A DNA stretch of 64,000 nt from Perognathus longimembris pacificus. Lineage: Eukaryota > Chordata > Mammalia > Rodentia > Heteromyidae. Below are positions 46,450 through 59,690 of this stretch, one piece after another. The notes beneath the pieces were generated by a model, which worked only from the letters and a program-made list of their open reading frames with translations, had not been told where the DNA came from and did not search any database. Positions within the stretch are counted from its first letter, which is position 1, and each line of letters opens with the position of its first letter. Made by a program: the position numbers and the translations under genes. The stretch is taken from contig NC_063176.1 in assembly GCF_023159225.1 (NCBI RefSeq), forward strand, positions 7,824,963 to 7,888,962, written 5' to 3'.

Positions 46450-47010
46450 TGAGGAGTGAAGTCCCTGAGGGAAGCAGCATTTGCATGGAGACCTGAATAA
46501 TAGCACTGTTAGCATCTGAAGGCTGAGCGTTCGAGAAGGAGGGCAAATCAAGTTCAATAACCCTAAAGAAAGAGGAGCTGTCAGCCTGCATGAGGACATG
46601 AAGGAAGAATAATGTGACTGAGCATAAAGATTAGCGAGTGAAGGATGTGGTATTCAAGATGAATTAGGGGAAACTGCCGTGGCTACTTCATATAGGACCT
46701 TACAGCCTATATGTGTGTGAAGATTTTATGATTTATTTTAGTTCACAAAGGGAGTTACTGCAACTCTTTTATGTGGAGAATGGCAAGAACTGGAGGTAGC
46801 CTTGGGGGGGGGGGGAGTGTCTTTTGGCAGAATTGGATCTTGCAGAGGTAGGAAGTGGAGTGAACTATTTTTGAAGGTAGAAAATGCTAGAGCAGGTGTA
46901 ACACAAAATGCTGTTGCAAGAGAGATGGCCTCCTGTAATTCAGAAGAGGCAGGAAGTAATTCCACGAAACAGGTGGAGTTGGCATTGCAGATATTGATGT
47001 AGAAAGAGCA
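46450..47010 (+). repeat. Possible ancient interspersed repeat, unnamed
   Basis: GC-richer block with words such as 'atgtggagaatggcaag', 'ggtaggaagtggagtgaa' and 'gaggcaggaagtaattcc' that recall a known ancient mammalian repeat whose name I cannot give. Includes a G12 run at 46804-46815. The open frames on both strands (46360-47073) have no known domain. Confidence 0.3.
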
Positions 47011-49259
47011 AATAATAATATAACTCCATGACTTCTGAGAAAACAAGTCACATATTAGATTTTCAATACTCAACTCTCAGAAGAACTTTTCTAATTATTT
47101 GTTCATTGTGATTTTATGATTTAAGGATAAACATTCCATTGCAGTACAAGTTTTTCCAAAGGGATTACTTCATCTAAACCAGTTCTACGCTGATGCTAGT
47201 CCACAGTGATGTCTAGTGAGGATAAGTAAATCACTCTCATGTGAATGTTACATAAAGCAAACTTTCTAGTTTATTCTGGGATGATGATCTTCCTACTGCT
47301 TGTTTTAAAATAATCTGTTCATTATTAAATGATGACGGTGAAAGACAGGAGCTGTGTTATAATACCATTAGTTCAGAAAGATTTTAATAAAGTTGACATT
47401 TCTAGATAAGAAGCATAATTCTATTCTTAAGTTTCTCTTCTTTTTTGCTCTTCAGAATACACCAGAGTTTTCCATAGTGTTATTATATTGAGGTTGTAAA
47501 GAAAAATAAAACCAAGTGCTTTATTTCTTTTATAGCAAAGAAAACAGTTTTAAAGATAACACAAGGGAAAGACTTCTTTATCAGAGAACAGAGCAGTAAA
47601 ATGTTTAGTTGCCTAAATTCACTGATTCCAGTATAACATGCTTCTTAGAGAGGTACATTTTGATTACTTGTTTGAAAGCTTTATTTGGCAGTACTAGTTT
47701 TTAAACTCAGGAGGTCACATTTGCTAGATAAACACTCTTACTACTTCAGCTATGTCCTCAGCCATTTGTAATTAGTTTTAAAATGATTGAAGAAATGATT
47801 CCTTCAAAGAAAGAAATTGTGCAACTAGTACCATTGAGTTGTTTTTTTTTAGAACAGTTGAAGTTTATTTTGCTGTCTATGGGATTTGACTTGACAAGAA
47901 TGTGTTTGTGTATTTCCATTTAGTATTCAAGAAATGGAAGAGTGCTATTTTGAAAGGAAACATTTTGCTTTCCTATATTAGAGAAACAAAATAAGGCTTA
48001 GCAACCACACCAGACAATATGTACATGTTGCAATTTATATTGCACCAGAAAATTTTCAATCTTTTTCAGTTTCAAGGTTCCCACTGGATCTAAAGGTACC
48101 TAGTTTATCTATTTATGTATCTGGAAAATCAATATATGTTTTGTAAGCATGTATCCATGTATGTGTATATAAATGTATTCATTCTGAGTTAATATATGTA
48201 TGCATGCACATAACACTTATATATGATTGTGTATGCCTTGTGCAACTCTAATAACTATTCTAAATTAGATATATTACTTATATACATATATCTTGAAACC
48301 TCTAAGCCATAATAATAGCTATAAATTATAATTTTTGAAATTGAAGTAATAGCAGTAAATTACAATAATTTTAATACCATGTTGTTTTTATTATTTGATT
48401 TTTACACATTATTTTTAATCACTATTTTTGATCAAGCCTCGTTTGTGAACAAAAAAAATGAAGAATTTACAGTGCAATTTCCCAAATCTAAATATAATTT
48501 CCTACAATTACATCAGGTAGTATCCAACTACGCAATCAAATTTTCAAATACAACAATATCTAAAACTTTACCTTTCTTCTCTATTTTTATACAAAGAAAA
48601 GCACTATACTTTATGTTTATTAAAAAGCCACAAATCTCAGGACTCGCACACACATACACAGACAAACTCACATACACATCATATAAAATAAATAATAAAG
48701 TTCACATCACTTCTTTGCTTTTCTGAATGGAGAGTCTAAGTCTATAGGCTAGGTGTGGCTGTTGGCACAATTCTGTCCAACAACCTACTCGGCTGTTAAA
48801 TTGCTGTTTCCATGTTTAGCACATCTCAAATCTATTCCAAAACTAAACATTTCTCTAAGTGGATACTCAAAAATGGTTATTAGTGTTTCCCCCCAAAATC
48901 TTCAACATTATGCTCTGTATTGGAAGTGAATAAAAGTCCTCACAAAATAGCAACCCGAAAACTGTTACAGATAAGAAACCCATGATTTATGAGGACTATT
49001 AAACATTTCTGAACAATTAAAAAGCACCTTTGAGAGTCAACAAATTTCGTTGATTTGTGTTTCTGATTTGAAGTTTCTTTGGCTTCCTTCCTTATACACA
49101 GATTTTCCTGTGTAACAGGTAAAATCAATTGTCTCATTTGTGACTTTATGCTGAGAAAGGGGGAGAAAGATGGAGTTTCAGTGGCTGACTCTTCCCCATC
49201 CTCCGTTGCTCAGGGCCTATGCATACCCATTTTCCCTACCTGAGGCTGGCCCTAGAGAG
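47011..49259. other. AT-rich single-copy DNA, no gene seen
   Basis: The longest open frame (48379-48726, 115 codons) is dominated by AT-rich codons and lacks any domain, so I do not call it. Confidence 0.45.
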
Positions 49260-49424
49260 ATTACTGTAGTAGTAATATGATAATGACAAGAAGAAGATAT
49301 AGTTGATGTTTGAACTAAAAATGACTGGTGTGGAAGCTATGGATGAAAGATGTTATTTATGGCAAACCAACGTTTTACTACATGCTCACTATTTGCTAGA
49401 TGCTGTTCTCAGCATTCCAGGCAT
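49260..49424 (+). mobile_element. Possible MIR fragment
   Basis: 'ctcactatttgctagatgct' and 'gttctcagcattccaggca' follow the MIR core order. Confidence 0.45.
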
Positions 49425-49490
49425 GACTCCTTCCTTCCTTCCTTCCTTCCTCCCTCCATCCCTCCCTTCCTTATTTCTTTCTTTCTTTTT
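49425..49490. repeat. (CCTT)n/(CTTT)n at SINE tail
   Basis: Pyrimidine tetranucleotide array contiguous with the poly-T tail of the minus-strand SINE that follows. Confidence 0.9.
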
Positions 49491-49669
49491 TGCCAGTCCT
49501 GGGGCTTGGGACTCAGGACTTGAGTACTGTCCCTGACTTCTTTTTGCTCAAGGCTAGTACTCTACCTTTAGAGCTACAACTTCTTCTATATATGTGGTGC
49601 TGAGGAATTGAACCCAGGGCTTCTTGCATGCTAGGCAAGCACTCTACCACTAAACCACATTCCCAACCC
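49491..49669 (-). mobile_element. IDL-Geo dimeric SINE, older
   Basis: Minus strand: head complement 'accacattcccaaccc', linker 'tatatatgtggtgctgagg', shortened Geo arm and tail in the CTTT array. No clear target duplication. Confidence 0.85.
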
Positions 49670-50934
49670 TTAAAGATCATTTTTTTAATCTCTGAGATTC
49701 TACGATAGGTGTGGATCATTTTTTAAAGAAGTATCATTGTAACTAATAATAAGTAGTTAAAGTAAAATCTATTAGTTACAAGTTATTACTGTACTTTAGG
49801 AAACAGCAGTCTCCTTTTTTCTATGGAGTGCATCCCATTTCAAGTGAAAAGACCTTTTGGAAACTACAAGTTTTCTTGTCATGATTTTACTCAAAATCAC
49901 TTTAAAAAGTGTAGCACACTTAACATTTTAAATTCTTGTAGTTTAGAAATATATAGATTCCACTGATCCTAGAATAAAGGCCAAAACTTGAAATAGTACT
50001 GAAACTTGACTTCCCACCCCCTTTGAACATAGGTATTAACAAATTCTTTTGAGAAACAGTAATGTTATTCAGTATAGAGAGAACAGTTTCTTCTCAAGAA
50101 GGAAAGTGCTAGATATGCATGGCCTAATTTCTGAGCTATTATGATGTAGAAAATTACAGTTAACTTTTGTGGGTAAGAATTTGATTGATCCAAAAAGTGA
50201 ATTGCATAACAAAAAGGAACATAATTTATAAATTTCATTACCCATTTTATTATGTTTGTCATTATACTTGTATCTGATATTAAATAAAAGCAGTTTTCAT
50301 AAAGGAACATTGATCGTTCACATGATGTGATTAATATGTATTTAATTCCAGTAAGTTATAATCATATATTCATATACTTGTGGAGTATATTATAGTCAAC
50401 CAAATTCTTCTGAACAAAATAGATTAATTTTTTGTATATTGGGTAACTTCCACTCTGGTCAAGGAAGACAGGTTATAAAAATAAGCATAAGTGGAATAAA
50501 AAGAATGTAAAGTAGGATATGAGAGTTGTGATAACATGTCTCAGTTTTACCTGAACAATCACCTTCATTTCCAAAGCAATCTGTTAATAAACTTTACTCT
50601 CCTCTTTACTCATTTTGTTATCAATAGATTCTTTTTAAGAAAAATTTCTAGTTTCATTGACTTTACATAATTGGAGTTACTTCTTGCTAATATGTATCAT
50701 AAACTAAATAACTCAGCTCACTAAGAACTTTTCCTCCAAGTATCAATTAGTTACCTAGCTCTTGCATATCTTACATCTAAAGACTTTGGCTTCTGAGACC
50801 TGCAGACCCGTAGGGCCTGCAGTTGGAAGGAAACATTTAGGACTACATTGTGAATGTCTATGTTGTTTCCACTCATCCCATTACTGCAGAGGTCTTCTTC
50901 ATACCTCATCACTTCATTTTCTGATTTATCTTTC
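49670..50934. other. AT-rich single-copy DNA
   Basis: Nothing recognised. Confidence 0.4.
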
Positions 50935-51045
50935 TCCAAAGAGAAAGAAAAAGACAAGGAGAGAGAGAAACAGAGAGACAGAGAAAGAGATGGGGAGACA
51001 TACAGATAGAGACACAGAGAGAGAGAGAGATACACAAAGAGTGAG
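50935..51045. repeat. GA-rich purine tract
   Basis: Degenerate GAGA/GACA/GATA words on the plus strand over about 110 bp. Open frames in it are artefacts of composition. Confidence 0.9.
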
Positions 51046-51499
51046 TTAGCGATAACATGTAATAGTTATTTTCGTAAAGCAATATGCCTACTGTTATAAT
51101 TATATCCAGTAAAATCTGCTATTGGAAAATTAATATTACCTTTAATATTGGGTTTCAGGACTATGATCATCTTGACCTATCTTTCTTTGCAAGCTTCTAT
51201 CAGGATAGTTGTATACAAAGTAATTTCCATACCATATAATGAGTGCAGTGAGCACTTGGATGGATGAATAAATGAATATGTGAACATCTCCATAATGGTG
51301 CTTATATTATTCAAATCATGTGTTCATTCCTCTCTTTCTCTCACAGTAGACTTTATCAAGTCAAAAACTATTGTCATTTTTTTAAATTTCTAGAACACAG
51401 CATATCTCCTGGATTTTGGTCATTAATAATGACTATTGGATGAAATCGTGAAATAATAAGAAAAATAAGGAAACTGGTGTTTTCAGATACTTAAGATTT

Positions 51500-51625
51500 T
51501 TTTTCCTTGGGATAGGGTTCTGCCATCTTACTCAGTCAGGTTTTGGAATCTTAGGATCAGGTGATCTTTTCACTTCAGCCCCATAGTACTGTGACTATAG
51601 GCACATACCATGACGCTGAATATAA
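51500..51625 (-). mobile_element. Possible old B1/FLAM-type fragment
   Basis: Plus-strand 'atcaggtgatcttttcactt', 'cagccccatagtactgtgac', 'tataggcacataccatg' looks like the complement of a 7SL-derived SINE head. Confidence 0.45.
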
Positions 51626-52670
51626 ATTAACTTTCAATAACAGAAATATAGTGTGTGAGAAGCTATGCATTTATTTATGTTGCTTATCCATACACTGTTT
51701 TCTATATCAGATTGCTCTCAATAACTAACAAGACTGTATTGTGTTTGTATTTCTTTATGTAAAGTTAGATTTACTTAATCTGTATGTCAAACATAATTTG
51801 AACTTCATACTAAAGGATAACAAACCAATTCCAATAGTATGTGAAGAGCTATAAGGTATGGCGATAGCATACTCAGGTATGTTAATATATTAGATGAAGA
51901 ATTGAATAAATGTTTCCTAAGGTTTGAATTGAAGTAAATATCATTACTTTGGAAAAGAAAATATATTCATTCACAGTAGTACAATGTCATTTCTAGGGAA
52001 GAAAATGGAAAATGACTATATTTTATAATGTTCAAATACATGCTAACATTTCTTATCTAATATGATTGATTGAGATGAAATATTTCATTCTAACTTATTG
52101 TATTAGAGCTTTTTAAATTAATGATATTATTCCTTCACACACTTCTAAAAATGAAATAAGTTAATATTTTTATTGTATTATCACAGGCTTGGACTTGGTA
52201 TTAGCTAGCCTTTTGCCATTGTGAGGAAAATATCTGACCCACACAACTAAAGGAAATAAGGATGTATTTTGCCTCTTGGTTTCAAACAATTCAGTCCATT
52301 GGCCCTAAGAACTTGGTGGTTTCTGATTATGACAAGGGTCCTGTGGACATCATTTTAGACAGGAAATAGATTATTTTTCGTGATATTTCTCATTCAAGCA
52401 TTTCATAATTAAAGACAGACTAGGCTTTCTGAAAAATGAGAAAATCATCTGTGATTTGGTCTTTGTAATGTATGTCACTTTGTCCTAAGGTTTCATGTAA
52501 TCAATTTTCTCTACATTGCAATTTTTGTTATATTTTATTTAAAAAAGCAATTGATCTTTAGGGAAATGGTTTATTTGAATCTGATAGAAAACCGAAATTG
52601 ACTAAATTCAATAGAAAGAAAGATTTCATAACTCATTTAGGACACAAACACTATAAATTTTTCTAATAGA
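51626..52670. other. AT-rich single-copy DNA
   Basis: No gene or repeat recognised. Confidence 0.4.
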
Positions 52671-52680
52671 AGAAACATGG

Positions 52681-52891
52681 GTGCTAGGCTGGGAATATGG
52701 TCTAGTGGTAGAGTGCTCACCTCATACACATGAAGCCTTAGGTTCGATTCCTCAGCACCACATATATAGAAAAAGCTGGAAGTGGTGCTGTGGCTCAAGT
52801 GGTAGAATGCTAGCCTTGAGCAAAAAGAAGCCAGGGACAGTGCTCAGGCCTTGAGTTCAAGCCCCAGGACTGGCAAAAACAAAACAAAACA
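52681..52891 (+). mobile_element. IDL-Geo dimeric SINE
   Basis: Complete dimer, tail (AAAAC)n. Target duplication AGAAACATGG at 52671-52680 and 52892-52901. B box GGTTCGATTCC intact. Confidence 0.95.
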
Positions 52892-53329
52892 AGAAACATG
52901 GATGGTAATAGACAGGCCTTGGTGATCTGTGTATGACTGTGTCTGATCCACAGTACCCTTCACTCACACACATATGAATTGCATTGGAAAATTTCTAGCC
53001 TTGAAATGTTTAGATATGTAGGGCTGTCTATTTTTTTGTATTTACTTGACCCTTAATCCTCCAATAGCGAATAAGGTAGAATAAATCCATCCATTTTAGA
53101 GGATATCAAAATTTGAGCATTTCAGTGCATCGTTTTAAACATTAAAACTCCATTCTTAAAAAGTAAGGCATAATTCTGTAAAGTGACTAAGTGAAAGCCC
53201 AGTAAAATAAGTACTAAGAAATGGATCCTTAGAAGAAGGGAGCAGATGGGGCCAAAGGTAGACTAGATGAATGAAGGGAAGAAAAGGAAGACTATAGCCA
53301 AGAATTCATTTTATATACCACAAAATGAA

Positions 53330-53575
53330 GAAAAATAAAGGAAAGGGTAAGTTGAAGGGATGGCATAGATGAAGATACATTTTATTCATAAACGGCTTTG
53401 TTAAATGGGGGAAGATCCAAAACATTCAGAAAAGTGAGGGAAAGAGTTGATTGGGAAGGGTGGGTGAGAATGTTGAATAGGTGACATTGGACATGATGCA
53501 CTTCATTAATAAACTGTTAAATGGCAATTATTTTGTAGAACTACTTAAAGGTAATAAACTTTTTCAAAAAAATAA
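53330..53575 (+). repeat. Unclassified interspersed repeat, copies 2 and 3
   Basis: 53360-53400 ('gaagatacattttattcat', 'aaacggctttgttaaatgg') and 53470-53575 ('ggtgacattggacatgatg', 'cacttcattaataaactg', 'gaactacttaaaggtaataa') are related to each other and to 23100-23210. The last ends in an A-rich tail, as a retroposed 3' end would. Confidence 0.5.
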
Positions 53576-54559
53576 GGTCCCCTAAAAATGGAAATTTTAA
53601 TAATGGTGTTTGAAAACAGAAAACAAGTTTATTTTTAAATTCTTGTTCATTAGCTTTTCAAATAATCACATTATACCTTTCCTACCTATGTTCTTGAGTA
53701 CTTTGAAGGCAAAAACAAGATATTGTGAGGAAGGTTTAAGATTCCTAAAATTGCAAACATGCTTTAAGTGGTTTGGGCAGAAGTTTTGAAACTTTGATTA
53801 TTAAACTTGATTTGATCTTGTTTCTAATTATGTTATGAATTAATTAGCATTTGGTGAACTTATTCTTTTTTACTCTTTTGTTAAATGACTATTAAGTTGA
53901 AATCCTACTGTGATAGCAATTATGGGGCAAATAATGATGAAATAATAATGAAATGATAAATGACATATTTGCAGGATATATATTCCTGCTCAAAAATCAA
54001 AACACGTGTCCAAAAGCTTAACAAGAGCATATTAGATAAATGTCCTTCTCAGTCATACAGAATCCTCTATGTTCTGAAATAAGACATTTCTATTTGAGGA
54101 GCATGTAGGGTGATAATAATGGCTTATGTAGAAGTACGGAATCTTTTAAAATTTTTCATTGAGTGTAGAAAAGGCACTCTAAACAATCACAAATGAGATA
54201 ACCTCAATACCACATTTAAAAATTGATACCTGAACTTTGTGGTGTCAAAGTATCATTTCTAAAGGATTAATACTTGATTTTCACAAAATATAAAATGAAT
54301 ATATGGAAAAGTCTCATTTGGCTCATTAATGACAGAACCCGTGTTATAAACTGTTGGATCACAAAAGACATAAAAATTTACAAGAAATTTTAAATGAGTA
54401 ATAAAATACGTTACAAAATGTGTATGTTCTAGGAAGGAAAACCCTGTAACTTTAGAACTATTAGACTGAAATCTATCTGCTCATGAATGTTTTTGCAGAT
54501 GTACTCGTGGATTTCTTTTTTGTTTAATTTTCTATTTACTCTTATTTAGTGACCATATA
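53576..54559. other. AT-rich single-copy DNA
   Basis: Nothing recognised. Confidence 0.4.
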
Positions 54560-54925
54560 TAATACATGCAAATGTAAGTGTGGACTAAATTGCATCACAG
54601 AAAATGTACTTTAATCCCTACATCCCATTGTGCTGACATATGCAAACGAGTCATTTGGGTTGTTTGGGGGGTTATATGAAGTCATTTCCAAGGGCTTCTC
54701 CTGAAGTGATTACTGGATCATAATTACAGGGAGAGAGGGAAGTGGAGAGAAAAAAATTGCCATAGCATGAGCCACCTATCGGCCCACTCAGGAATCGGTT
54801 ACCTGGTGTCTGATTCTTGGAGTGCTTTGCTTTCATCACTGTGAGACATAAAGTAGCTGAATGTTTGTTGTCTAAATCATCTAGCCACTGGCATTTTGTC
54901 ATAGAAAACCAAAGAAGCTAATAAA
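54560..54925 (+). mobile_element. Probable MaLR-type (MLT1-like) LTR
   Basis: Words in MLT1 order: 'gtactttaatccctacatc', 'ttatatgaagtcatttcc', 'ttacctggtgtctgattctt', 'tttcatcactgtgagacata', 'tctagccactggcattttg'. Retroviral-type solo LTR without internal sequence. Confidence 0.6.
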
Positions 54926-55612
54926 TATCATCATTATAGAATTATAATATTCACTTGTAGTAACACATCGTATAACTTGATTCCTGTTGGAGAAAACTGG
55001 GGAAGTATTATAGCAGGATACAAGGAAACTGTAAGTGGAGAGGTGGAAAAGACATAGTTGACTTTCTGTTAATCTCACTAAGCTTAGATCATCTCTAAGT
55101 CTCTATGAAACTATAATAATACTATACTGAGAAGCAATGCTTTAGCATATACGTCTTATATCAGATCCAAAATACAGTAGGCACTAAAATCATAACTAGA
55201 CTTCAAATTACATTGTTGAAATGATTGGCAATGCTCAACTGTTTAACCTGGAAAAGAAAATTGCTCAATATTAACTGTACGTATTTTAAGTCATTATGTA
55301 TTGAAGGAAGATTCAATGATTTTATATCATCCTAAAAAGAATTAATACTAACAAGCAGTATTTTTGGCTTCTTACTATATGTACCAGACTAAAATGATAA
55401 AGTTTTTATATTGATTATTTTGTTTTTAAAGTTTTAGAGATGTGAACCCCAAGAAACAATATCTATATGCCAAAGGGAAGAAATTTGAAGGAATTTTATT
55501 GCAGAAATGTAGCTCAATTATCCAAATCACCATATGACATATATGCCTAAAATTCAAGTATTCTTCCATCAAAAATTATTTTTCATGATTTATTACATGA
55601 TAATTGGTATTC
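54926..55612. other. AT-rich single-copy DNA
   Basis: Nothing recognised. Confidence 0.4.
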
Positions 55613-56308
55613 TGTCGGGATCTGATCGATCCCTTTCTCCCCGATCTCCCGGGGAAAATGCCTGAACCCTAAAATCTATGAAAGAGCACTCGGCCTTGCC
55701 TTCCGCTGGCAGAAGGCCAAGGCTAACTCTCGTGGACTTGCGCTAAGTTGAGGAAAGGTTGCTGAAGCCTCCCCTCCCCCCAATCCCCTCACATGTTACC
55801 AGGAGCGGGGGCGGAAAGAAGGCATCGGGACACGCTGGGATGGTGGGATGCGTCTCAGCCCCCGAGGATGGGCCAGAGAAATTTATTATGATGACACAGG
55901 CGGAAGGGGAAGGACTTGGGGTGACTGACTGATTGGCTGACTGTGCTGCCACTCAAGTGATCCTGGAACTTCCTTTGTGGGCTGGGCAACTCTATCTTGG
56001 TGGCATGCACGTGTTCACCTCCCAAGGGGTGGAGGGGGCTTCTTTTCTGGTTGAGGCTGAAAGGTGGGAGGGGCTCCCTCCCCCATTGTCCCAGGGCTGG
56101 GGGAAGGGCAGTGTCTCGCTCTTGGCGCCCTTCTTCCACCAAGGCCAAAACAGTCCCCAACAGTATTCTTCTGAAAAATTCTTTGAGAGCAAAGTATTGG
56201 AAATCTCTGGCTCTAGAAAGTGATTAGTTATTGTCATTAAAGTCATTCGTCTCTCTCTGTTCATGACAATATTCTTTTAATGCTTTTAAGGGGTCGAGAC
56301 CCGTAACG
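55613..56308 (-). mobile_element. Probable solo LTR (class II ERV-like), GC-rich
   Basis: A sharply GC-rich block of about 695 bp in AT-rich DNA. On the minus strand it would start at (c)GTTACGGGTC and end GATCCCGACA, giving near-inverted termini. An AATAAA signal lies at the complement of 55879-55884, upstream of a plausible R/U5. No gag, pol or env sequence flanks it. I could not find a matching target duplication, so the exact ends are uncertain. Open frames on both strands are attributed to GC content. An unrelated GC-rich regulatory element is the alternative. Confidence 0.5.
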
Positions 56309-59300
56309 TGTAAGTAACCCCAAAGAATTTGCTACAGATAGAAATTCTCCTTCAGATTTAGTAGAAAGGAATTTGTTATGTTACAAGAAGAAAGAAAAAT
56401 CTACACATTTTCTCACGAGAACTCCTTTTGGAGAGGATTAGGAGTGGAAACGGATACCTGAAAATCAGTGCCTTTCAGATGGTTTATTCAGCAGTATCTC
56501 TTGGAAAATCACTACGTCTCCTCCTTAAAGGAACACCTATCCAATGTGGCAGTTGTTCAGGACCTTTTGACTGAACTATCTCAAAGTTCTAAATCAGTGC
56601 TTGTCACTGCTCAATTTGTAAGCCTAATAGTAAAATAAAATGAATGAATAAATGTACCCTTTGGGCAACTGGCATAAAAATAAGATTGATTTTCATATAT
56701 TCATAGGAGAAATTTAAATTGCAGTTTGAAATTTGTCATATGGATTCCTTTTGATTAACTTCTTTGCCCTTATTATACAAAACATATTTGACTACACTTA
56801 AGTGATGGTCAATCTAGGATTTTATGAAAGTGATGCCTTTGCCCTGGATACTATTCAAATAACGTTGACCACAAACTGATTCACATAAGTAAGATTGCTA
56901 AGGGAATCTTAAATTACAAAATAGTGTTTATCCCTGAGTTTTTATTCTAATTGGTATATATAGCTGTGGACTTAATTTAGACAACAATATGATTAAGAAA
57001 GTACATAAAATTACATGCATAAGTTAATATTATCAAAATTATCCAGTTCTTTTCTAGCAAATACTATAAATGTTTACATTAAAATACATAACATATACAA
57101 TACATATGCATGTATGTAATTCAGATACTTATGTATCCAGAATCTATGTAAGAGGAAAATAGTATGCCCATACACAGAAGGGTTATGTTATATTCTCTTT
57201 TCTCTTGAATGTTGTATAGTATAACCATCTACATTTGTTATGAAGATAATAGCTTGAATATAATACTGGATTTTTAGGTTCCAGGCCCAAATTCCAGCAG
57301 TCTTAGGTTCAGGCATTTCCTCCCAAATAAAGAGAAATAGTGAAGGATTAGGAACGAGATGTACTAAGTCAAAGAAAGACAGCACTTCAGTACATCTTCA
57401 GCCATCTTCAAAGGTACAGAGATTGGCTTTGGGTTAAACTGGGAGAATTCCAGGCAAAAAAGTAAGGAAGTTATGGATAATATAAACAGTCTTTAGTCAC
57501 AGACATGGCCTGGTTGACCAGTACTTCTGTCTTTGACTCTAGAGGTCTAGCAAGGAATATATATATTCTACTTAATCTCTTCTAAATGATGGCATTGCCT
57601 ATCTAGGGAGAAATTTGCCTTTTTTTATAGCATGCTTATCAGTGAACTTTGTTCTTGGAGCCCAAGGTGATTGTAATATGAGTCAGGAATAGACAGATAA
57701 GACACATTTGCTCAATATAGAGGTGTGGAGCTGGGAGCCCAGCTTTTAGTTAATTTGCAGCCTAGCAAAGCCTCTTCTAAGATGCCTTTACAAATGTTAT
57801 CACAAACATTTTTCACATACACTTATATTGAAATTATTATGATCATATATGCTTTTTCTTTGTGTTTCATTAAAAAAGACCTTAGAGTATATACTAAACC
57901 ATAAATAGTTTATTTTTACTTTTTAATATGAGTGATTTTGCTTGTATTACGTATCTAATCCAGACAAAGGAACAAATGTAAATACAATTATTCAATTTTA
58001 CAGGAAGATGTGTAGATACAACAAAAGAAGCACACTAGCATTCAAACCAAATTACTGACCTAATTAATGAAACTGAAGTTCACGTTTGTCTTTATACTTC
58101 ATGCACCAAGAAGAAAAGTGAGGTTAACATTATCAGTTGGCTCAGGTTCTTCAGAGAAGTAAAATTCATTTAGTGTTAACTTACTCATTAAGTTCCTCAT
58201 TTAGTATCCTACATCATAATGAATACTGTTTTCCCAAATAAGTACCTTTTCGTTAATTTTTTTATACTTAGGGAAGAGTCAAAAGCAAATATAAATAATG
58301 TTCAGTGCCAGAGATTACTCAATGGATATGGTTTTATGAGAGCTAAACACATAAAATTCTTATATTTGTTTTGATTCTCAAATAGGTTCTACAGAATTCA
58401 CACTGAGAGAACTCACATCTAGAACCTTATAGTAGTTCAATCCCAACAAAATTCCTAGCAATCTTTTAACCTTACATTTGCAACCTTGTATACTTTTCTT
58501 ATGTAGTGTATTGATTTTCACAGGTGCAAGTAATTGTGAATGGTAGGAATGATGGTATGTAACTCTAGGAAATCATGTTACTAAGCTACCACCAAATTAC
58601 AGACCCACAAAAAGTATTTTTTAAGCTTAGTGTTCTGATCATCTATTTTACACACAGAGACAACCAGCTCTGTATTCTTTAACAAGTAATTCCCTACTTT
58701 ACCCATTTCCTCTATATGTTGCACAGGAACTAGAGAAATCATAGTGCATGGTTTGACTTCTAGAAGTGATTGAGTATTCTTTCATTATAAAGCATTATAA
58801 TATGCTTTGTTTTCTTAACAAGGTCTTAAAACGAGTTTAAAACTTCACAAATGTTTGCAGAAGTACAGATCATCCAAGCAACTATGCAAAACTAGGAAAT
58901 ATTCATTTACTCTAAGAATCTATTTCTATAGCATGACTTTTCTTAGTTACTGCGTAGGCCACAGGTCACACCTGCATGCAGATGTATGCTCTCTCCTCTT
59001 GTGTGAAGCATGTAAGCGATTTTTCTGTTCTTTATTATGTACAGTTTCTCAGCTGTACATTACACCAGAAACGTTGACAGTGAAATGTTGAGTTCACACA
59101 TTTTCAGTCTGTACAACTCTAGAGGAAAAAAAGGAGTATATCTCTCATGGATTATTTGATTTTAGGTTACTTGGTTTCTTAGTTCCCTTGCCAGGAGTAA
59201 TTATGGGCAAAGTGTCGGTCTTGATAGCTGCATAAATTCAATTGCTATATGAAGTAATTCAATATAAACCTGCGGATCTTTGGAGGAAACCTATCAAAAT

Positions 59301-59544
59301 CAATGATTTTGGCTTCAGGATAATCATCTTTGTGTCTTCACTCTGAGTTGGGTACTTCTAATAAAATATTCTCCTAAGTAATAATGGCAAAAATCATATT
59401 TTCTTGGAGAATTTTTAGTGAACAAAAGTTAGGATTGTTCCTACTCTTATATTGAAATATGTGAATTATATTTTGCAATCAATAGATCATACATTTCAGT
59501 TTAGATTATTACTGAACAGAGAATTTCATCTTGGTTGAATCATA
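56309..59544. other. Long AT-rich single-copy stretch
   Basis: No gene or recognisable repeat. One mostly open frame at 56342-56638 (one internal TGA at 56459) is discussed in findings. Confidence 0.4.
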
Positions 59545-59690
59545 TGTGTGTATGTGTGTATACATATATATATAGATAGATAGATAGATATAGAGAGAGA
59601 TAGAGAGAGAAATGACAAATAGACAGAGATAAATAGAGATAAAAAGAAACAAAGACAAAACAAAATAGAGACAGAGGCAGAGAACTGAAC
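59545..59690. repeat. TG/TA/GATA/GAGA low-complexity tract
   Basis: TATGTGTG, TATATA, GATA and AGAGAG words in succession. Confidence 0.9.

Noticed and set aside
48379..48726. 115-codon open frame
   Set aside because: AT-driven amino-acid composition, no domain, no supporting promoter or splice context.
50751..51049. Frames across the GA-rich tract
   Set aside because: Low-complexity translation, no gene evidence.
55743..56264. Five overlapping open frames on both strands
   Set aside because: They overlap each other in a GC-rich, stop-poor block that is better explained as a solo LTR.
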